Assembly (NCBI GenBank): GCA_041488395.1
Contig: JBGPPE010000010.1
Coordinates: forward strand, 1-31,486
Direction: 5' to 3'
DNA from: 39-52-133 sp041488395
GTDB lineage: Bacteria; Pseudomonadota; Gammaproteobacteria; Burkholderiales; Gallionellaceae
DNA: 31,486 nt
In this document: positions 27,643-31,486 of the stretch, piece by piece
Position numbering within the stretch: position 1 is the first letter of the stretch
Layout of the letters: each line of letters opens with the position of its first letter
Position numbers and translations under genes: made by a program
The notes under the pieces: model-generated
Databases searched by the model: none
The model's input: only the letters and a program-made list of their open reading frames with translations
What the model was told of the DNA's origin: nothing

Positions 27643-27873
27643 TTAGTGCATGCGGTCTTCGAGCATCTTGAGGCGATTCTCGACATAGACGACCTCTTCC
27701 ATATCCAGCGGCAGCGTCATTTTCATGGCGATGAAGAAACCCTGTATCTGCCCGAACAGCTGGCGTATGGTTGCTGCATCCGAATCACTGGAAAGAATTT
27801 CCATCTTCGCATTCGCGTACAGCTCTTCGAAGACATCAATCATTTCTGCTTTCATTTCATCCTGGTCGAACAT
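27643..27873 (-). CDS. Small hypothetical helical protein
   Basis: A 76-residue soluble protein, mostly helical and acidic (MFDQDEMKAEMIDVFEELYA, then ATIRQLFGQIQGFFIAMKMT and EEVVYVENRLKMLEDRMH). I do not recognise the family. AGGAG lies 6 nt before the ATG. It starts about 190 bp downstream of the histidine-kinase stop on the same strand and is not clearly part of that unit. About 220 bp of featureless DNA separates it from the NAD kinase-like gene. Confidence 0.7.
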   Translation of the reverse strand: MFDQDEMKAEMIDVFEELYANAKMEILSSDSDAATIRQLFGQIQGFFIAMKMTLPLDMEEVVYVENRLKMLEDRMH

Positions 27874-28062
27874 TTGCTTCTCCTGTTGGCGTGCGCTGCA
27901 AGCCGCCGGCTATGCGGTGCAGGCAGCGGGGCATTTTTCGTTGGCTGGCAAACTGCCGATTATGCCCTAGCTGCTTGCGCGCTTCGACGGAAAATTGCTG
28001 CCATTACGCTGCCTGGGCCCGAGTAGCCATTTCATGGAAAGGGGGAAGCCTGCGCATGAATT

Positions 28063-30036
28063 TCAGCTCTCCATTTCGCCTGGCAAGCTGACCGTAAAGG
28101 ACGTGCCCTTGCCCTCTTCGCTGGCTACGGAAATAGTGCCGCCATAGCGCGCCACCAGGGTGTAGCTGATGGACAGGCCGAGGCCGGTGCCTGCGCCTTG
28201 CTTGGTACTGTAAAAAGGATCGAAGATGCGGTTCAGGTTTGCTGCCGAGATGCCCACACCGGTGTCGCTGACGATGATCTCGACTCCCCTGCTTGCCCAG
28301 TTGCGGGTGGCCAGGGTGAGCGTGCCGCCATGCGGCATGGCATGCAATGCATTGACGATGAGGTTGATCAGCACCTGCTGCAATTCGTTGCGGTTGATAC
28401 TGGCTTTGCCTGTGGCGGAAAAATCTTTCATCACGGCGACTTGCGCCTTGTTGAGCTGATGGCGCACCAGTATCAGGCTGTCTTCCAGCAAGCTATTCAC
28501 GTCGACCGCTTCAACGTAACCCGCATATTCGGTCGGGCGGGCGAATTGCAGCAGCTTGGTCACCATTGAGTGGATGCGGTTAACCTGCTGGTTGATCAGG
28601 CTGATCTCGCCTGCTACCGGCACGGCATGATTGCCCAGCACCTCGCACAACACATCGAGATTGCCCTGGATGACCGCCACCGGGTTGTTGATCTCATGGG
28701 CAACGCTGGCGGTGATTTCACCGATGGCGGCCAGTTTTTCCGCCATCACCAGTTGGCGCTGGGTGTCCTTTAATTTCTCGTTGGCCTCCTGCAGGCTGAA
28801 GGTACGCTCGGCCACTTTCTGGTCCAGCCCGTTGGCCCAGGCCTCAAGCTCCGCGCTGCGCTGATTGAGCAGATCCAGCAGCTTGTCGAGATGCTTGGCG
28901 ACTCGGCCTATTTCGTTGTCCGATTCGACGCTGCCCGTGCGCGCATGCATGTCGCCCGACTCAACCGCGGAAATGGTTGCACTCATCTGCTCCAGCGGCG
29001 TGAAAATGGTGTGCGCCCAGCGCCAGGCCAGCCACGCGCCGCCCACGCCGATGGCGCTGAAAATCAGCAGGCTCGCCATCAGGGCCATGACCAGCACATC
29101 CTTGTAGGGACGCTCCAGGTAGCCCACATAGAGCATGCCGACCGTCTGCTTGCTGCTGTTCATGATCGGCTCGTAGGCCGAGATGTACCAGTCATTCACC
29201 ACAAAGGCGCGGCCATACCAGGCTTTACCCTGCCCCAGCACCTGGTCGTGCACCGCTTGGGAAACACGCGTCCCCAATGCGCGCTGCCCTTCAAACAGGC
29301 GCACATTGGTGGCAATGCGCACATCATCCAAAAACAGGGTGGCGGTGCCCTCGCTGCCTTCGAACAGCGTATCCGGGCGGTAGATCAGGGCATTGATGTC
29401 ATCGACAAAATCAAGGTTCTGGTTGAGCAGCATGCCGCCTTCGAGCACACCGATGCGCTTGCCATCGTCATCAAATACCGGGGCTGCGGTATGAATGACC
29501 ATCCCGCGTTTTTCCACGCTGCGGTCGGTCGGCGCGGCATTCGGCGTGGGCACCAGCGGCAGGTAGGCGTTGGCCAGCGGGTTGATGCCCAACGCAGCCA
29601 GCTGTTCGGAACTGAAGATATCGATGGCCGTGGCTGAGTTGCCATTCAATGCCTTGCGCAGTACCGGCCATTCCGCTGCTGACGCCGGCTTGACCTGCGG
29701 GACCAGGCGCAAGAAATCCAGCTGCAGTTCGGCGCGTTTCTTGTCCAGGAAAGTTTGCAGGCCGTCTGCACGCTGGCTGAGCAGATGAGATACCAGGCTG
29801 TGCGATTCGGCCAGGCCCGCAGTGTCCTTGCCCACCCGCTCCACCACACGATGGAAGTATTGATCGGCTACGGCCAGATCGCTGCTCACCTTGAAGTTAA
29901 GCAAGCGGTCGTAATAGGCATGCCCACCGTAAATCGCCAGCAGGAGCAGCGTAGGCAGCGCCAGCAGCAATGGCAGCAGGGCAAGCGCCAGCAATTTGCT
30001 GCGTACGGAAGTGCGCAATCGCCCAAGAAGATTCAT
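28063..30036 (-). CDS. Sensor histidine kinase with periplasmic Cache domain
   Basis: A 657-residue inner-membrane kinase. A first membrane helix (LLALALLPLLLALPTLLLLA, about 15-34) is followed by a large periplasmic Cache-type double sensor (about 45-315, with DLAVADQYFHRVVERV near the start and GVLEGGMLLNQNLDFVDDIN in the second lobe), a second helix (MALMASLLIFSAIGVGGAWL), a HAMP domain, a coiled coil, HisKA with SVAHEINNP (His near 447), and a HATPase with N-box VLINLIVNALHAMPHGG, G1 DTGVGI and G2 GTGLGLSISY. This architecture pairs with NtrC-type regulators and often senses small carboxylates. The partner response regulator gene lies 31 bp upstream and is co-transcribed. Confidence 0.92.
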   Translation of the reverse strand: MNLLGRLRTSVRSKLLALALLPLLLALPTLLLLAIYGGHAYYDRLLNFKVSSDLAVADQYFHRVVERVGKDTAGLAESHSLVSHLLSQRADGLQTFLDKKRAELQLDFLRLVPQVKPASAAEWPVLRKALNGNSATAIDIFSSEQLAALGINPLANAYLPLVPTPNAAPTDRSVEKRGMVIHTAAPVFDDDGKRIGVLEGGMLLNQNLDFVDDINALIYRPDTLFEGSEGTATLFLDDVRIATNVRLFEGQRALGTRVSQAVHDQVLGQGKAWYGRAFVVNDWYISAYEPIMNSSKQTVGMLYVGYLERPYKDVLVMALMASLLIFSAIGVGGAWLAWRWAHTIFTPLEQMSATISAVESGDMHARTGSVESDNEIGRVAKHLDKLLDLLNQRSAELEAWANGLDQKVAERTFSLQEANEKLKDTQRQLVMAEKLAAIGEITASVAHEINNPVAVIQGNLDVLCEVLGNHAVPVAGEISLINQQVNRIHSMVTKLLQFARPTEYAGYVEAVDVNSLLEDSLILVRHQLNKAQVAVMKDFSATGKASINRNELQQVLINLIVNALHAMPHGGTLTLATRNWASRGVEIIVSDTGVGISAANLNRIFDPFYSTKQGAGTGLGLSISYTLVARYGGTISVASEEGKGTSFTVSLPGEMES

Positions 30037-30067
30037 GAGTATCGTGTCTCCCGCTGCAGTTGGGTGA

Positions 30068-31486
30068 TTACTGCATACCCCATTCGGCGCACTTGCGTTC
30101 CAGCGTCTTGCGCGAAATATTCAGGCGCCGCGCCGCTTCCGTCTTGTTGCCGGACATGGCCGACAACACGCTCAGAATGTGGCGTTTTTCCACGGCCTCC
30201 AGCGTCTCGTCCCGGGCAGCCGCTTCGTTGGCGGGCGCCGCGGCTTCATTGCCGAGACAGGCATCCGGAATATGTCCAAGTATCAGCGTGCGCTCGATCA
30301 CATTGCGCAGCTCGCGGGCGTTGCCCGGCCACTGGTAACTGCGCATCCTGTCGATCATGCCTGCGTCCAGGCTGACCGGCGGAATGGCCATCTTGCTGGC
30401 GAGATGGCGCATGAAATACTGCGCCAGCGGCGCGATGTCTTCCTGTCTTTCGCGCAGCGGCGGAATGTGGATGTTAATCACGTCCAGGCGGAAATACAGG
30501 TCCTGGCGGAAGCTGCCGTTCTTGACGTGCTCGGAGAGTGCGCGGTTGGTTGCCGCAATGATGCGCACGTCTACCGGTATTTCCATATCCGAGCCGACCG
30601 GGCGGATTCTCTTTTCATCCAGCACGCGCAGCAGCTTGGCTTGCAGGTTTAGCGGCATTTCGCCCACTTCATCCAGGAACAGCGTGCCGCCCTGTGCATA
30701 GAAGAACAATCCCTCGCGCGCGCCGGATGCCCCGGTAAAGGCGCCCTTGCTGTGGCCGAACAATTCGCTTTCGATCAGTTCGGGCGCAATTGCACCGCAG
30801 TTGATTGCGACAAAGGGGCGTGCGGCGCGCTGACTGGACTGGTGCAGGGAGCGTGCCACCACTTCCTTGCCGGTGCCGGACTCGCCGGTAATCAGCACGG
30901 TGCTGGGCAAAGGCGCAAGCCGCTGTACCAGGGTTCTGATTTCCTGCAGGGCCTGTGATGCGCCAACCATGGAGGAGTGATCCGGCTCGATTTCGTAAGT
31001 GCTGGCGATGGCGCGCTTGAGCAGGAAGTTTTCGCGTTTTAGCTGGGCGCGGTCAAAGCAGCGGTTAATGGCACCCAGCAGCTGGTCGATACGGAATGGC
31101 TTGAGAATGAAGTCGGCTGCCCCGCCGCGCAGCGCGCCGATGGCCGTGTCGAGATCGGCAAACGCGGTAATCAGGATCACATCCTGGTGGTAGCCCAGCA
31201 CACGCAGTTCATGCAGCCATTCCACGCCCGATTTGCCCGGCAAGGCAATGTCCAGGATCAGCAGGTCAAACGGTTTTTCGTCGATCAGCCGCGTGGCCTC
31301 CTCCACATTGGCAGCCGCAGCCACACGGCCGCAGCGCGCCGATAACGCCCGGGTGAGAAAGCTGCGCATCCCCGGCTCATCATCTACCACCAGCACACTG
31401 GATTGCGGCCACGAACCAAATGCATCGGGGATGTCGTCCTCCTCTGCGGATGCTGCAAGAGGTTGGGTCAGCGGGGAAGATGAGTG
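30068..31486 (-). CDS. NtrC-family sigma-54 response regulator, 5' end outside the window
   Basis: The visible part encodes more than 470 residues: receiver (VLVVDDEPGMRS, phosphoacceptor in LLILDIALPGKSG, Lys in FILKPFRID), an AAA+ sigma-54 interaction domain (Walker A GESGTGKE, GAFTGA loop, Walker B GGTLFLDEVGEM) and a Fis-type helix-turn-helix at the C-terminus (SGNKTEAARRLNISRKTLER). It should activate sigma-54 promoters upon phosphorylation by the adjacent kinase. The frame stays open to the window edge, with HSSSPLTQPLAASAEEDDIP before the receiver, and no ATG or GTG is convincing upstream of it, so the start lies beyond 31486. Confidence 0.93.
   Translation of the reverse strand, partial: HSSSPLTQPLAASAEEDDIPDAFGSWPQSSVLVVDDEPGMRSFLTRALSARCGRVAAAANVEEATRLIDEKPFDLLILDIALPGKSGVEWLHELRVLGYHQDVILITAFADLDTAIGALRGGAADFILKPFRIDQLLGAINRCFDRAQLKRENFLLKRAIASTYEIEPDHSSMVGASQALQEIRTLVQRLAPLPSTVLITGESGTGKEVVARSLHQSSQRAARPFVAINCGAIAPELIESELFGHSKGAFTGASGAREGLFFYAQGGTLFLDEVGEMPLNLQAKLLRVLDEKRIRPVGSDMEIPVDVRIIAATNRALSEHVKNGSFRQDLYFRLDVINIHIPPLRERQEDIAPLAQYFMRHLASKMAIPPVSLDAGMIDRMRSYQWPGNARELRNVIERTLILGHIPDACLGNEAAAPANEAAARDETLEAVEKRHILSVLSAMSGNKTEAARRLNISRKTLERKCAEWGMQ

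Overview
The window reads as chromosomal DNA of a moderately GC-rich betaproteobacterium, probably an iron-, sulfur- or nitrite-oxidising member of the Nitrosomonadales/Gallionellaceae type. This is an inference from gene content: srkA, rhlE, slyX, a PA2778/PA2779 pair, a DsrC-family protein, and a short chlorite dismutase that resembles, from memory, the Nitrobacter-type enzyme. No rRNA, tRNA, CRISPR array, transposase or integrase gene is visible.

Layout. 1-4.6 kb: housekeeping genes on the minus strand (srkA, DUF1415, a lipoprotein C39-like peptidase, its PA2779 partner, rhlE). 5.0-6.7 kb: two unrecognised plus-strand genes, a membrane-anchored coiled-coil protein and a protein with a HEPN-like RN...H motif. 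6.7-10.2 kb: small accessory genes (lipoprotein, slyX, a Bfd-like 2Fe-2S protein, membrane proteins), a decayed dsrC-family copy and MITE-like repeats. 10.3-16.6 kb: a minus-strand run of GH15 glucan hydrolase, globin-coupled sensor histidine kinase, three response regulators, chlorite dismutase and a DsrC-like protein lacking the family's C-terminal cysteines. 16.9-17.2 kb: phhB. 17.3-21.8 kb: minus-strand gene cassettes with recognisable attC sites but no integrase (a CALIN-type array): DUF2188, GNAT, DUF3330, truncated VOC, DHFR/RibD-like, HNH nuclease and four unknown or broken genes. 22.0-24.3 kb: GNAT, VOC and two RibD-C-like genes without attC sites. 24.5-27.4 kb: a NrtR-like Nudix regulator divergent from an SPFH-NAD kinase-like pair, with two tandem 21-bp operator-like palindromes between them. 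27.6-31.5 kb: a small unknown gene and a Cache-sensor histidine kinase/NtrC-type regulator pair, the latter running off the window.

The most unusual feature is a family of about 70-bp palindromic elements. Six copies or remnants lie in the 18.3-22.0 kb region, all in one orientation, at gene boundaries or inside truncated genes; at least two touch recognisable attC half-sites. Two divergent copies lie elsewhere (6.69 and 9.6 kb), one of them at the broken end of the dsrC-family copy. This suggests a small non-autonomous mobile element associated with a cassette array, either by targeting attC hairpins or by travelling with the cassettes. A second notable unit is the NrtR-like/SPFH/NAD-kinase-like locus with its tandem operators.
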